Source of the DNA: Candidatus Paceibacterota bacterium
Lineage (GTDB): Bacteria > Verrucomicrobiota > Verrucomicrobiia > Limisphaerales > UBA8199
Direction of reading: 5' to 3'
Assembly: GCA_035452965.1 (NCBI GenBank)
Contig: DAOTCE010000009.1
Span: 1-64,000 of the forward strand
Length of the DNA: 64,000 nt
Shown: positions 38,846-48,080 of the stretch, one piece after another
Layout: every line of letters starts with the position of its first letter
Position numbering within the stretch: position 1 is the first letter of the stretch
Translations under genes and position numbers: made by a program
The notes under the pieces: model-generated
The model's input: only the letters and a program-made list of their open reading frames with translations
Databases searched by the model: none
What the model was told of the DNA's origin: nothing

Positions 38846-41800
38846 TTAGCGAGGGTGTTCAATTGGTTCGGATTCCGGCACTGTGGCGGCTGGCCGCGAA
38901 CTGCGGCTCGCCATCCAGGTGTAAAGCACCGGCACGAGGAACAGCGCGACGAAGACGTTCAGCAACAGTCCGCCAATCGCCGCCGCCGCCATCGGGCGGA
39001 GCAACTCGCCGCCTTCTTCCAACGCGAACGCCAGTGGTGCGAAACCGAGCACGGCGGGCAGCACGGTCATCAGGCGCGGACGCAACCGGCTCAGGCCCGC
39101 GCCCAGCGTGGCTTCGAGCAGCGGCTTGCCCGCGGCGCGCTGGTGCTCGGCCGTTTCGATGAGCAGCACGCCGTCAATCACGTTGGCCGCGAGCACGATC
39201 ATCGCGGCGATGATGACGGTCGCGCCAAACGGCTGGCCCGCGATCCACAGGCCGTAGCCCATGCCGGTGAGGCAGAAGGGCGCGGCGATCAGAATGACGA
39301 GCGGCAGGCGAAGGCTGTTGAACTGCGCCGCCAGCACGATGAACGAGAAGAACACCGCCAGTCCGAGAATGCGCTTCACCACGCCCTGCATCTCGGCCAT
39401 CTGCCGGGCCTTGCCGCCGATGGTGTAGTTGTAACCGGTGGGCCACGACACCTCCGCGAGCGCCGCGCGCGTGGCGTTCTGCGCGGTGCTGAGATCCACG
39501 TTCTGCGAATCGCAGCGCACGATGACCTGCTTGATCTGATTTTGGCGCACGATCTCGACCGGGCCGGTGGCGGAGCGCACTTTCGCGACTTCGCGCAGCC
39601 GGACGTGGTCGCCGGCGGGCGTTGTGAGCACGAGATTCTCGACGTCGGAACGCGAGCGCAGGCTGCGCTCGGGGACGAGCACGCGCAGGTCGTAAAGTTC
39701 ACTGGCCTCGCGGAAACGCGTGGGCACGTCGCCGCCGATGTAACCGCGCAACGTGCCGGCGATGGCGGCCACGGTCAGCCCGTGCTCGGCGGCTCGGGTG
39801 CGGTCAATCTCCACCTGCCATTCGGGCTTCGAGTAATCGAGCGAGACGTAAATGTTCGCCAGTTCCGGGCGCTGGCGCAGACGCGCGGCGATGTCGTTGG
39901 CGAGGGTGAAAAGCGTGTCAATTTCCGAGCCGTTGATTTCCACCTCGATCTCCGCCTGGCCCAGCGTGCGGATGCCGCGCATCTTGGCCTGATAAACCGC
40001 CAGCACCGCTCCGGGCGCATGCACCTTGGCCACCTTCTTGCGCAGCTCCGCGATATAGTCGGTTGTGGAGATGTCGCGCTCACCGGACGGCACAAGTTCG
40101 ATGTCCACCTCGCCTTCGTTGCCGATCTTGTTCGTGTAGAGCCCGCGCACCGCCCCGCCGATGAGCGTGAACACACTGCGCACCCGCTTGTCGCCGCGCA
40201 GGAGCGCCTCGATCTGTGCGGTGATGGCGTCCATGCGTTCGAGCGCCGCCCCCGCCGGCATCCGCACTTTCACCACGATGCGGCCGTCGTCCACGGCCGG
40301 GAAAAACTCCGCGCCTGCTTTTTTGAAAAGCACGACTCCCAACGCCGCGACGGCGACAAACACAATCAACGCGACCACACGGGCGTTCAACGCGCGGCGC
40401 AGCAGCCAGCCGTAGGCGGCTTGCAGGCGGCGATTGAGCCGTTCGCTCCACGAATCCTCGTGATGTTCCGCGCGCAACAGCGTCGAGCCGAGCATCGGCG
40501 TGAGCGTGATCGCGCCCAGGCCCGCGATGACCATCAGGCCAAGCACCACGAGCACGAGTTCGCGGAACAGCAGCGTGATCATGCCCGGCACGAGCAGGAA
40601 CGGCGCGAACAGGGCGACGAAGGTGATCGTCGCGGCGAGGATCGCCCCGCCGACTTCGCGCGTTCCGGCCTCGGCCACCGCCGCACGCGGCTCGCCTTTT
40701 CGCAGGCTGCGCAGGCGGGTGATGTTTTCGACCACGATGATTGAGGCGTCGGGCAGCACGCCGATGGCGACGACCAGTCCGCCGAGCGAAAAGATGTTCA
40801 GCGAAAAGCCCGCCAGCCGCATGACGAAGAAGTTCACCAGCAAGGCGAAGGGCAACGCGATGCCGATGATGAGCACCTGGCGCGGACTGCCGAGGAACAG
40901 GAACAGCACGAGAATCACCAGCGCCAGCGCCTCCAGCGCCGTGTTGCGCACACCCTTCATCGAATCCACGATGTAATCGGCCTGGTTCTCCAGCAGCTTG
41001 TAGGACAGACCGGCGGGAAAGGCGGGCGCGAGTTCGGCGAGGCGGCGCTCGACGTTGCGCACGGTGAGGACGGTGTTGGCATCGGCTTGCTTGATGATGT
41101 TGGCCTTTACGGCAGGCTTGCCGTTGAGCCGGGTGATGAGCCGGACCTCCTCGTGGGAATCCTCGACCGTCGCCACGTCGGCAATGCGGATGCGGGCGCT
41201 GCCTTCGCCCCGAACGAGGACGATCTGGCGGATGGTTTCGAGGTCGTTGAATTCGCCCAGCGTGCGGACGATGGTCTCGCGGTTCGGCCCGGTGACGCGC
41301 CCGCCGAGGCGTTGCACGTTTTCCTCGCGCAGCCGCCGTTCGACGAGTTCGAGGCTGAGACCGTGTTTCTCCAGCTTGCCGCCGTCCACCAGAATGCGGA
41401 TTTCGCGTTCGAGTCCGCCCGCGACATCCACCGCCGCCACGCCACCGGCGGCGAGCAGCCGGTCGGTGAGCCAGTTGTCCACCCAGGTGCGCAGTTGCGT
41501 GAGGTCCATGCGGTCAGACTCGAAGGCGACTTGCACGATGGGCAGTTGCGAGGGGTCGGCCTTGATGATGACCGGCGGATCAATGTCCGGCGGGAGATCC
41601 TTTTGCGAACGCGCGAACGCGGCGAGCGTGTCCTGATACGCCACGTCCACGTCCACCCCGTAGCGGTAGTTCACATCGAGTTGGTAAAGCCCTTCGAGCG
41701 CACTGGACGTGAGATAATCGAGGCCATCCACGGACGCGATCTGGCGCTCGATGGGATCGGCGAGGTTGCGGTCAATGTCCTCGGGGGTCGCGCCGGGCCA

Positions 41801-41944
41801 GACGATGGAAAGCTTGATGAGCGGATACTTGACCGACGGCAGGAAATCCACTGGCAGCGTGCCGATGTTGAGCGCGCCGAAGATCGCCAGCCCGAGCGCG
41901 ACAATGGCGGTGGAAATGCGGCGGGTGATGGCGGTGCGAATCAT
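38846..41944 (-). CDS. RND efflux pump, inner-membrane permease
   Basis: A 1032-residue RND transporter with two six-helix halves and two large periplasmic loops. TM4 reads LVVAIGVLPDASIIVVENI: a single Asp at the position where AcrB-type pumps have Asp-Asp, which is closer to the heavy-metal (HME) group. Other RND marks: PLIKLSIVWPGATPEDIDRN at the start and GATVIIAAMIVLAANVIDGV in TM10-12. It is the inner-membrane part of the tripartite pump with the adaptor and outer-membrane genes upstream (ATGA overlaps). Substrate is unknown; metal(loid) or cation export is inferred from context. Confidence 0.9.
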   Translation of the reverse strand: MIRTAITRRISTAIVALGLAIFGALNIGTLPVDFLPSVKYPLIKLSIVWPGATPEDIDRNLADPIERQIASVDGLDYLTSSALEGLYQLDVNYRYGVDVDVAYQDTLAAFARSQKDLPPDIDPPVIIKADPSQLPIVQVAFESDRMDLTQLRTWVDNWLTDRLLAAGGVAAVDVAGGLEREIRILVDGGKLEKHGLSLELVERRLREENVQRLGGRVTGPNRETIVRTLGEFNDLETIRQIVLVRGEGSARIRIADVATVEDSHEEVRLITRLNGKPAVKANIIKQADANTVLTVRNVERRLAELAPAFPAGLSYKLLENQADYIVDSMKGVRNTALEALALVILVLFLFLGSPRQVLIIGIALPFALLVNFFVMRLAGFSLNIFSLGGLVVAIGVLPDASIIVVENITRLRSLRKGEPRAAVAEAGTREVGGAILAATITFVALFAPFLLVPGMITLLFRELVLVVLGLMVIAGLGAITLTPMLGSTLLRAEHHEDSWSERLNRRLQAAYGWLLRRALNARVVALIVFVAVAALGVVLFKKAGAEFFPAVDDGRIVVKVRMPAGAALERMDAITAQIEALLRGDKRVRSVFTLIGGAVRGLYTNKIGNEGEVDIELVPSGERDISTTDYIAELRKKVAKVHAPGAVLAVYQAKMRGIRTLGQAEIEVEINGSEIDTLFTLANDIAARLRQRPELANIYVSLDYSKPEWQVEIDRTRAAEHGLTVAAIAGTLRGYIGGDVPTRFREASELYDLRVLVPERSLRSRSDVENLVLTTPAGDHVRLREVAKVRSATGPVEIVRQNQIKQVIVRCDSQNVDLSTAQNATRAALAEVSWPTGYNYTIGGKARQMAEMQGVVKRILGLAVFFSFIVLAAQFNSLRLPLVILIAAPFCLTGMGYGLWIAGQPFGATVIIAAMIVLAANVIDGVLLIETAEHQRAAGKPLLEATLGAGLSRLRPRLMTVLPAVLGFAPLAFALEEGGELLRPMAAAAIGGLLLNVFVALFLVPVLYTWMASRSSRPAATVPESEPIEHPR

Positions 41945-43041
41945 GGCTTCGCTTCTTTCGCGGCGGGCTTGTTGCCTTCGGGTTTGGCGGTGGGCTTGCT
42001 GCCACCTTCAAGGCGCACGGCCGCGCCATCCTTCACGCGTTCGATGCCGCCCACGATCACACGGTCGCCGGTCTTCAGTCCGGTGCGAATCCACACGCGA
42101 CCATCCTGCTCGAATCCGGCTTCCACCGAGCGGCGCGCGGCTTTGTCTTCGGCGAGCACGAAGACGAATGGCTTCACTCCGTCGCCCAGCACGGCTTCTA
42201 CCGGGACGGTCAGCGCCGAGGGTTGCTCCTCCAGCACGGCGCGGATGCGGGCAAACATGCCGGGCGAAAATGTGGCTTCCTTCGGCAGCTCCGCCTCGAA
42301 CGAGCGCGTGCGCAAGCGCCGATCCAGTTCCGGGTAGGCGCGGACGATTTCGAGCGTGAAGGACCGGCCCGGCAGCGCGTCAAACGTCACCTGCACGCGG
42401 CCGCCTGCGGCCAGCGCGAAGGCGTGGTCCTCCGGCACGGCGAAGCGCAAGACGAGACTGGTGGGATCGTAAAGGTCCACAAGCGGCGTGCGGGGCGCGA
42501 CGTAATTGCCATCAGCCACCCGCACGCGTGACACCACACCAGCCCACGGTGCGCGGATGGAATAATCGTCGGCGGCCTGTTCGGCCTGGGCCAGCGCGGC
42601 GCGGGCACGCTCCAACGCGGCCCGCGCGGTGTCGAGTTGATCGCCGGCAATGGCCTTTTCCTTCACCAGCGCCTCGATGCGGCGGAATTCCTGTTCCTGA
42701 CGCCGCAACTCCTCTTTGGCCGAAGCCTGCGCCGCTTCCGCAGAAAGCTGCCGGCCAATCCGCAGCAACTCCTGTCCTTCGGTCACGCGGTCACCTTCGC
42801 GCACGCGGCAGCCGAGCACCGGCCCTTCGGCGGGCGAAGCCAGCCCGGCGACGGTCGTCGGTTCAATCGTCCCGGTGACGGTGAGCAGCCGGACAAAGGC
42901 ACGGTTCGTCACGACTTCAACTGTCACGGCAGCGGGCGGCGGCGTGGGCTTGCCGGAGCTGGCTTTGCCGCAACCGGTGACGGCGAGCACGACCGCCAGA
43001 GCAGCGGGCGAAAGACGACAAAGGATGCGAAATGATTTCAT
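41941..43041 (-). CDS. RND efflux periplasmic adaptor (membrane-fusion lipoprotein)
   Basis: A 366-residue protein. The signal ends in a lipobox (LAVTGCGKASSG). The adaptor domains follow: barrel-sandwich AGLASPAEGPVLGCRVREGD, a coiled-coil hairpin rich in Ala/Glu/Arg (KEELRRQEQEFRRIEALVKE, RAALERARAALAQAEQAADD), APWAGVVSRVRVADGNYVAP and the beta-barrel LVLRFAVPEDHAFALAAGGR. The C-terminal Lys/Pro/Glu tail is flexible. It links the inner-membrane pump to the TolC-type channel. Coupled by four-base overlaps with both neighbours. Confidence 0.9.
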   Translation of the reverse strand: MKSFRILCRLSPAALAVVLAVTGCGKASSGKPTPPPAAVTVEVVTNRAFVRLLTVTGTIEPTTVAGLASPAEGPVLGCRVREGDRVTEGQELLRIGRQLSAEAAQASAKEELRRQEQEFRRIEALVKEKAIAGDQLDTARAALERARAALAQAEQAADDYSIRAPWAGVVSRVRVADGNYVAPRTPLVDLYDPTSLVLRFAVPEDHAFALAAGGRVQVTFDALPGRSFTLEIVRAYPELDRRLRTRSFEAELPKEATFSPGMFARIRAVLEEQPSALTVPVEAVLGDGVKPFVFVLAEDKAARRSVEAGFEQDGRVWIRTGLKTGDRVIVGGIERVKDGAAVRLEGGSKPTAKPEGNKPAAKEAKP

Positions 43042-44423
43042 GGCTTGGAGGAGGAACTGTTGCCCTTGCTGGCGACGGGATCAGCTTGCAGCGCGGGCAA
43101 GACGGCGGCTTGCGTGAAAACGTGGCCCGCCGCGAAATCGCGCGCGGCGAGCGAAATGGAATGGTCCGCCAGCGCGCGGGCACGGAGCGATTCCGATTCG
43201 ACGGTGGCGGATTGTGCGTCCAGCACATCCGTGATCGTGCCCTGGCCGAGTTCGTATTTGCGCTGTTCGATACGCAGACTTTCCTGTGACTGCTCCACCG
43301 CTAGCCGGGACGCTTCGATCCGTGCGGCGGCAGCGCGGACACCGGCCTCGGCATTGGCCAGTTCGAGCCGGCGCTGCAAGGTCGTTTCCGCCGCCGCTTC
43401 CTCGCGGGCACGCTGGTTCGCACGCGCCTCGCTCACGCGCGATTTGGTGCGACCGAAATCCCAGATGTTCCACGTCAGGGCAACGCCGGCGAACCCCAGA
43501 TCGTAATCCTCACCGCTGTGGAAATCGGCGCGCGGGCCGTAGGTGGCGACGCCTTCCACGGTGGGCCAATAGCCGGAACGCGCAGCATGCACCTGTTGCC
43601 CAGCGGAAGCGGATCGAGCTTGCGCGGCGGCTTCATCGGCGCGCAACTCCCGACTGGCAATCACGTCAGCCGAAGTTGCGGCGGGCGTGTTCAATGTGTC
43701 GGCGAGTTCCCACGCAGCGGAAGGTTCGCGGCCCATGAGCACGGCAAGAGTGGCCTGGATGATTTCGAGCCGGTTGCGCGCTTCGATGGCGCTTTGTTCC
43801 ACGCGCGCGAGACGCACCGCGACGCGCAGCCGGTCCACTTCGGCGGCTTTTTGTTGGCGGAGCAACGCGTCAATACGTTCCACCTGCGCGGTGAGCGTCG
43901 CCCGGGATTGGTCCAGCGAACGGATGACCGCGCGCAACGCGAGCGCATCTTCGTAAAGCGTCACCACCCGCACCGCCAGGGACTGACGGGCAAACGCAAG
44001 ATCACTGGAAGCGGCCTCCGCCAGCAGGCGCGCGGCGTCTTGTTCAGCGGCCAGCCGTCCGCCGGCGTAGATGGGAACTGAAACCCCTGCCGTCGCCTGC
44101 CAGGTGTCCCGGGTGAAAATGCCCGGCTGGTTGTTTTCGGTGGCGGGTTGCAGGCGATAGGGATCGCTGGTGTGATTCGCGCTGCTTGCGGCGAACAGTT
44201 TCGGCAAACGCGCGGCCGTGCTGCCCTTGGCCCGTGCGCCGGCGGCGTCAGCGTCGGCGGAGCGCGCCAGCAACGTGTGGTTGGCGGAGAGGCTTTCGCG
44301 CAAACAATCGGTGAGCGTCAGCGCGTTGGTGGTTTCGGCTCGAAGCAAGCCACCTTTCAGCAGAAAAACCAGAACCACGGCGGCCAACGTGCCGGCGCTT
44401 GGGCGATGTAGCTTTGTGTTCAT
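43038..44423 (-). CDS. TolC-family outer-membrane channel
   Basis: A 461-residue outer-membrane efflux protein from ATG 44423, which overlaps the upstream stop (ATGA). After a signal-like start (AAVVLVFLLKGGLLRAE) it has two OEP repeats: long helical hairpins such as SLAVRVVTLYEDALALRAVI and RLRVAVRLARVEQSAIEARN, then GYWPTVEGVATYGPRADF and VALTWNIWDFGRTKSRVSEA, and the repeat-typical QSQESLRIEQRKYELGQGTI. The Trp-Asp-Phe-Gly strand marks the beta-barrel part. It forms the exit duct for the RND pump. The Ser/Lys end is short. Confidence 0.88.
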   Translation of the reverse strand: MNTKLHRPSAGTLAAVVLVFLLKGGLLRAETTNALTLTDCLRESLSANHTLLARSADADAAGARAKGSTAARLPKLFAASSANHTSDPYRLQPATENNQPGIFTRDTWQATAGVSVPIYAGGRLAAEQDAARLLAEAASSDLAFARQSLAVRVVTLYEDALALRAVIRSLDQSRATLTAQVERIDALLRQQKAAEVDRLRVAVRLARVEQSAIEARNRLEIIQATLAVLMGREPSAAWELADTLNTPAATSADVIASRELRADEAAAQARSASAGQQVHAARSGYWPTVEGVATYGPRADFHSGEDYDLGFAGVALTWNIWDFGRTKSRVSEARANQRAREEAAAETTLQRRLELANAEAGVRAAAARIEASRLAVEQSQESLRIEQRKYELGQGTITDVLDAQSATVESESLRARALADHSISLAARDFAAGHVFTQAAVLPALQADPVASKGNSSSSKP

Positions 44424-45118
44424 GGAGCGGTGTAGATGAGCCATACGCCGCCGAGCATGACGAGAATGCCGCAGATGATTTTGACTGCGGCCAGTCCTTT
44501 GGACTGTTCGTTCCAGTTGAGGAAGCGTTGGACAACTTCCGTTGAAGTGCCCGCCAGGATGATCACCGAGCAGTGACCCATGCCGTAAGCCAGCAACAGA
44601 CTGGCCGCGTAGAATGGCGCTGCCCCACCCAGTTTGAACGTCACCGCCAGCATCGGGGCCATGTAGGCAAACGTGCAGGGGCCAAGAGCGATGCCGAACA
44701 CCAGTCCCAGGATGAGCGCCGCCAACAGCCCCTTGCGCTTCATCCCCACTGGTCCCGCGCCGGAGAAATTCAACGGAATTACGCCCACCAAATGCAGCCC
44801 CACCACGAAGAAGATGAGCGCAACGAAGTAATTCCCGTAGCGCCCCACGTCACCCATCATGCGGCCAGCGGCGGCGGTGATTGCGCCGATGGCTGCGATG
44901 GTGACGAGAATGCCAACTGCGAACAGGGTGGAAGTCCAGAACGCTCGCTTGGCTGTCACCTGGCCTTGTTCGCTGATGAATCCAACGATGAGCGGGATGC
45001 TCGCGAGATGGCAGGGGCTGAGGACAATGCTCAAAATGCCCCACACGACGGCGGCAGACAGCGCAACCAGCGGCGCGCCCTCAACCGCGTGACTCAGATT
45101 TGTGAAAAGTTGCTCCAT
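44420..45118 (-). CDS. CcdA-like cytochrome-c-biogenesis/thiol transporter
   Basis: A 232-residue, six-helix membrane protein of the CcdA/DsbD type. The paired signature motifs are ILSIVLSPCHLASIPLIVGF and GIALGPCTFAYMAPMLAV; the two Pro-Cys motifs are where electrons are relayed from cytoplasmic thioredoxin to periplasmic partners. Here the likely partners are the ArsF-like protein and the thioredoxin-NosL-like protein encoded just upstream in the operon. It differs from the CcdA-like protein at 33494, so the region has two separate electron relays. Coupled to the OMF gene by ATGA overlap. Confidence 0.82.
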   Translation of the reverse strand: MEQLFTNLSHAVEGAPLVALSAAVVWGILSIVLSPCHLASIPLIVGFISEQGQVTAKRAFWTSTLFAVGILVTIAAIGAITAAAGRMMGDVGRYGNYFVALIFFVVGLHLVGVIPLNFSGAGPVGMKRKGLLAALILGLVFGIALGPCTFAYMAPMLAVTFKLGGAAPFYAASLLLAYGMGHCSVIILAGTSTEVVQRFLNWNEQSKGLAAVKIICGILVMLGGVWLIYTAP

Positions 45119-45121
45119 AAA

Positions 45122-45706
45122 TCAGTGATCATCCGCAGCAGGAGGCAACGCGGATTGGTTGGTGCTCGCCGGCTGGCTTGTTCCATTCAGGAAGTTTCGC
45201 ACTTCGGTTTCCACGTAGGCATTGAGCTTGATCGGCTCGTGAACCAGTTGCCAGGTGTCACCGAGCAGCTTCCAGGCTCTTTCCTTGCCGTCGGTCCGTC
45301 GGACGAGCACCAAAGACGGGCAAGGCAACTTGTAGTCGGTCAGAAAGTGAGCGTTCTCCGGCAGTTCGTAGTTCACAGGCGTAAACGCCAGTCGGTCACT
45401 GGCGAGTTCGCTGCTGAACTCCTGCTCGATCACGAGCTTCGCGAGCTTTTCAATCAACAGGCAGGTTTCACAACGCACCGTGCCGTGGAAGTAATACGCG
45501 ATGACTTGTTGAGCCGTGGCGTTGGTGTTGACCTGATTTGTGCCGGTAACGACTAGCTTCGCATCCAGTGCGGCCACGAGCGGACAGCACGCCCCGCCAT
45601 TGTTGATGCGATCAGCATTTCCCTTTCGTTGCGTCGAAGATAGCACCGCGACAGCAGCCAGGGCCGCGAGCACGAGAAGGATTTGTGTGCGCGGCTTCAC
45701 TTGCAC
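45122..45706 (-). CDS. ArsF-like nitrophenyl compound nitroreductase subunit family protein
   Basis: A 194-residue protein. An N-terminal membrane segment or signal (ILLVLAALAAVAVLSS) is followed by GGACCPLVAAL with a CC pair, and a thioredoxin-like core with IAYYFHGTVRCETCLLIEKL, the 'Y.FH...RC.TC..IE' pattern of the family that NCBI names ArsF-type. It also shows LVRRTDGKERAWKLLG. Its exact role is unresolved; the CxxC suggests periplasmic thiol exchange with the CcdA-like partner downstream. It overlaps the upstream gene by ten bases. Confidence 0.72.
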   Translation of the reverse strand: MQVKPRTQILLVLAALAAVAVLSSTQRKGNADRINNGGACCPLVAALDAKLVVTGTNQVNTNATAQQVIAYYFHGTVRCETCLLIEKLAKLVIEQEFSSELASDRLAFTPVNYELPENAHFLTDYKLPCPSLVLVRRTDGKERAWKLLGDTWQLVHEPIKLNAYVETEVRNFLNGTSQPASTNQSALPPAADDH

Positions 45707-46986
45707 TCGCCCAGTTTACACGCCTTCGCGATTTGTTCGGGCGACAACTTCATCTTGTCAGCGAGTGCTTGAGCGATGGTGATCTGGCGACCAGTCATCG
45801 TCGGGCGCGCGTCCAGCCACTTTTGCAGGTTCGCTGCGTTGACGAAGAAACCCTGCTTGAAGCAGCCGGCGGATACCCACTTACCCTCAGCATCCTTCTT
45901 CTGACCAAACCAGGCCACAGCACTTGCGGGTTCAAGCGACGCAATCTGGCCATTTAGCGTTTTCACTCGAATCAATTCGCCGGTCAGTCCGTCCTTCGCT
46001 TCCACTTCGATGTCCTGCTTCAACCGCGCCGCCACTCCCATCGAACAATGCGTGCAACACCCGTGTCCGTGTGTTGTGCCAAACTTCACCCCGCAGGCGT
46101 CCTCCGGATACACGGCGCGGTCACAGAACGCGCACCGCGTCGCCAGTTCCTTGGACCACAGCACGTCCCAGGTGAGCACATTGCCGGGACTGCCCTGCTG
46201 TTCCTTCACGGCGGCGTCTTTGTCGGCAAATGCCTTAATGGTCGGACGCCCCTTGGCATCCATGCCGTAAAGGTAGATGGCCGTAGTCGCGGGGATGAGG
46301 TTGTCGCTTGCCCAATCGCTGACGCTGACTTTCGCGTCCACCGCTTTGGCGTCAGCGCCGACGAGACTGGAGAAGTAGATGAAGTAGCAATGCGGCGAGC
46401 ATAGGAGGCGTTGTTCGGTCTCGCCCTTCACCAGCGTTTTGGCTTTCCCATTCACATCGCCGTCGCACATGAAGCACACTTGGTCGCGCGGTCGGGCGTC
46501 CGCTGCGACGGGTTGCTCCCGGACAATCACGGCGCTTGACTTACCGCTTGCCTCGACTCCGAGTTCCTTCCACTTGCTCAGGATGTCCTCCTTGCCGAAG
46601 AATCCCGTGTGTCGGAACAGTTCCTTGCCGTCGGCGTCATAGAAGATTTGCGTGGGGATCATCTCGATGCCGTATTTCTTGCCCTCATCGGGATTTTCCC
46701 AAACGTCAATGAACTCCGTCTTGAACTGGCCGGCGTAATCCCGCTTTAACTCGTCCAGAATGGGTTTCATCATTTTGCACGGAATGCACTTGCCCGCGCC
46801 CAAGTCCACGAGGCGCGGCAATTTCGCCGTCACTGCCGGGCCGGGTGCGGCCTGGCTGGTTGCTGAAACACTCGCCTCTGCTTTGATGTCGCTGTTGGCT
46901 GGCGTCTTGTTCTGCTTCAAGACGACCGCGGCCACAACTGCCGCTGCAACGGCGACGAGGATGAGAATCTTTGCTGGTGCTTTCAT
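45697..46986 (-). CDS. Thioredoxin domain fused to NosL-like Cys-rich metal-binding region
   Basis: A 429-residue protein with N-terminal membrane anchor (ILILVAVAAAVVAAVVL). Residues about 55-145: thioredoxin fold with active-site GKCIPCKMM (Cys67, Cys70) and IPTQIFYDADG with the cis-Pro. Residues 168-280: VCFMCDGDVNG, LLCSPHCYFIYFSS and AIYLYGMDAKGRPTIKAFAD, resembling NosL (a copper-binding accessory protein of nitrous oxide reductase). Then CAFCDRAVYPEDACGV and HGHGCCTHCSMG, a second Cys/His cluster. It would be a periplasmic protein combining disulfide exchange and metal binding. The total Cys count is high. Family assignment beyond thioredoxin is tentative. Confidence 0.7.
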   Translation of the reverse strand: MKAPAKILILVAVAAAVVAAVVLKQNKTPANSDIKAEASVSATSQAAPGPAVTAKLPRLVDLGAGKCIPCKMMKPILDELKRDYAGQFKTEFIDVWENPDEGKKYGIEMIPTQIFYDADGKELFRHTGFFGKEDILSKWKELGVEASGKSSAVIVREQPVAADARPRDQVCFMCDGDVNGKAKTLVKGETEQRLLCSPHCYFIYFSSLVGADAKAVDAKVSVSDWASDNLIPATTAIYLYGMDAKGRPTIKAFADKDAAVKEQQGSPGNVLTWDVLWSKELATRCAFCDRAVYPEDACGVKFGTTHGHGCCTHCSMGVAARLKQDIEVEAKDGLTGELIRVKTLNGQIASLEPASAVAWFGQKKDAEGKWVSAGCFKQGFFVNAANLQKWLDARPTMTGRQITIAQALADKMKLSPEQIAKACKLGECK

Positions 46987-47006
46987 GGTAATGAGGATTG
47001 CGGTGT

Positions 47007-47783
47007 TTACGGTTTGATTTTCTGGTAGAGCGCGGGCAGGCGCGTGCGATACAGCTCGCTGACCTGCGCTTCCATTTCGGCCAGCGGCTTCACCGGGATG
47101 AGGTCCATCACCTCGGCGGGCGTGAGGCCGGATTCCAGCAACGTCCGCGTCGCGCCGCAGACCGTGCGTTTCAACGCCGGAGCGATGTCGCCATCAGTCA
47201 GGCCAAAACCCGCCGCCACTTCGCGCAAGGCTTGCAGTTGAAACCACAGGTAGGTTGCGCCCATGCCGGAGAGCAGTGCATAGCCTTCCAGCTTTGACTC
47301 GGCCACTTCGGGCGATTCGCCCAACGGTTTGAGCAGGGCCACGAGTTCGGTCTTGTCGGCTGCCGTCAGCACCGGACCGAACGCAGCCGGATTGAAGCCC
47401 AGGTGAATCACTGACGGCGCGTTCGGAATCACCCTCGCCAGACGGTCGAATCCGCCGAGCAGTTCAGTCAGCTTTGCGATGGTGAACTTGGGCGCGAGCG
47501 ATACCACCAGCGCGCCGGGTTTTATGCTGCCTTTGATGCCGGCGAGGACTTCCGCCATCACGGGCGGATGCACGGCGAGGAACACAATGTCTTGCGCCGC
47601 TGCTGCCGCACTCTGCGCGACCGTTTCGATGGACGGAAATCGCGCCTTCAGTTTGCCCAGCGTTTCCGCGTTACAATCGCTGACAACGATTTTGGCGGGC
47701 AGTTGCCCGGCCCGCTGCCAGCCTTCGAGGAAAATGCGGGTCACCCGTCCGCCGCCGACAAATCCAATCGTTCGATCACTCAT
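47007..47783 (-). CDS. Pyrroline-5-carboxylate reductase-like NADP-binding protein
   Basis: A 258-residue protein from ATG 47783. Rossmann start TIGFVGGGRVTRIFLEGWQR (GxGxx-like), IVFLAVHPPVMAEVLAGI, and VIPNAPSVIHLGFNPAAF, the 'R.MPN.P' region of ProC-type enzymes, followed by the helical dimerisation domain (GMGATYLWFQLQALREVAAG, KRTVCGATRTLLESGLTP). ProC makes proline from pyrroline-5-carboxylate, but the strict 'DEVTGLSGSGPAY' motif is degenerate, so the substrate may differ. A housekeeping-type enzyme is odd in a metal operon; it is tightly packed between thioredoxin genes. Confidence 0.75.
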   Translation of the reverse strand: MSDRTIGFVGGGRVTRIFLEGWQRAGQLPAKIVVSDCNAETLGKLKARFPSIETVAQSAAAAAQDIVFLAVHPPVMAEVLAGIKGSIKPGALVVSLAPKFTIAKLTELLGGFDRLARVIPNAPSVIHLGFNPAAFGPVLTAADKTELVALLKPLGESPEVAESKLEGYALLSGMGATYLWFQLQALREVAAGFGLTDGDIAPALKRTVCGATRTLLESGLTPAEVMDLIPVKPLAEMEAQVSELYRTRLPALYQKIKP

Positions 47784-47814
47784 AGGTGTCCTTTCACTTC
47801 TCTCCAAGCTCAGT

Positions 47815-48057
47815 TCACGCCGCCGCTTGTTGCAGGATGGTCTTGATTTCAGGGATGCTCGGCACTTTGCCAGTCACCTTGATCGTGCCGTTCACGGCCA
47901 GCGCGGGCGTCATCATCACCCCCAGCGCCATGATTTGTTTGAGGTCCGTGACCTTGTTGATCTCGGCCGCGACGCCGAGTTCTTTGACGGCCTGTTCGGT
48001 AAATTGCGCCAGTGTCTTGCACTTCGAACAACCGGGTCCGATAACGAGGATTTGCAT
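47815..48057 (-). CDS. Small thioredoxin-family protein (redox-active disulfide protein)
   Basis: An 80-residue minimal thioredoxin/glutaredoxin fold: VIGPGCSKCKTLAQFTEQAV with a CxxC, then MALGVMMTPALAVNGTIKVT and the end PSIPEIKTILQQ. This is the TM0996/MTH895 type often found beside ArsP/DUF318-type permeases. It would supply thiols to the permease encoded upstream or to periplasmic partners. Length is the family norm. Spacing to the permease gene is 23 bases. Confidence 0.85.
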   Translation of the reverse strand: MQILVIGPGCSKCKTLAQFTEQAVKELGVAAEINKVTDLKQIMALGVMMTPALAVNGTIKVTGKVPSIPEIKTILQQAAA

Positions 48058-48080
48058 GATCTATTTCCTTTCTCTTGAGG

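Noticed and set aside
38843..40744. Long plus-strand frame of over 600 codons opposite the RND pump
   Set aside because: It is Arg/His/Gln-rich without domain pattern and is fully antisense to a pump with clear RND motifs; a GC-rich shadow frame.
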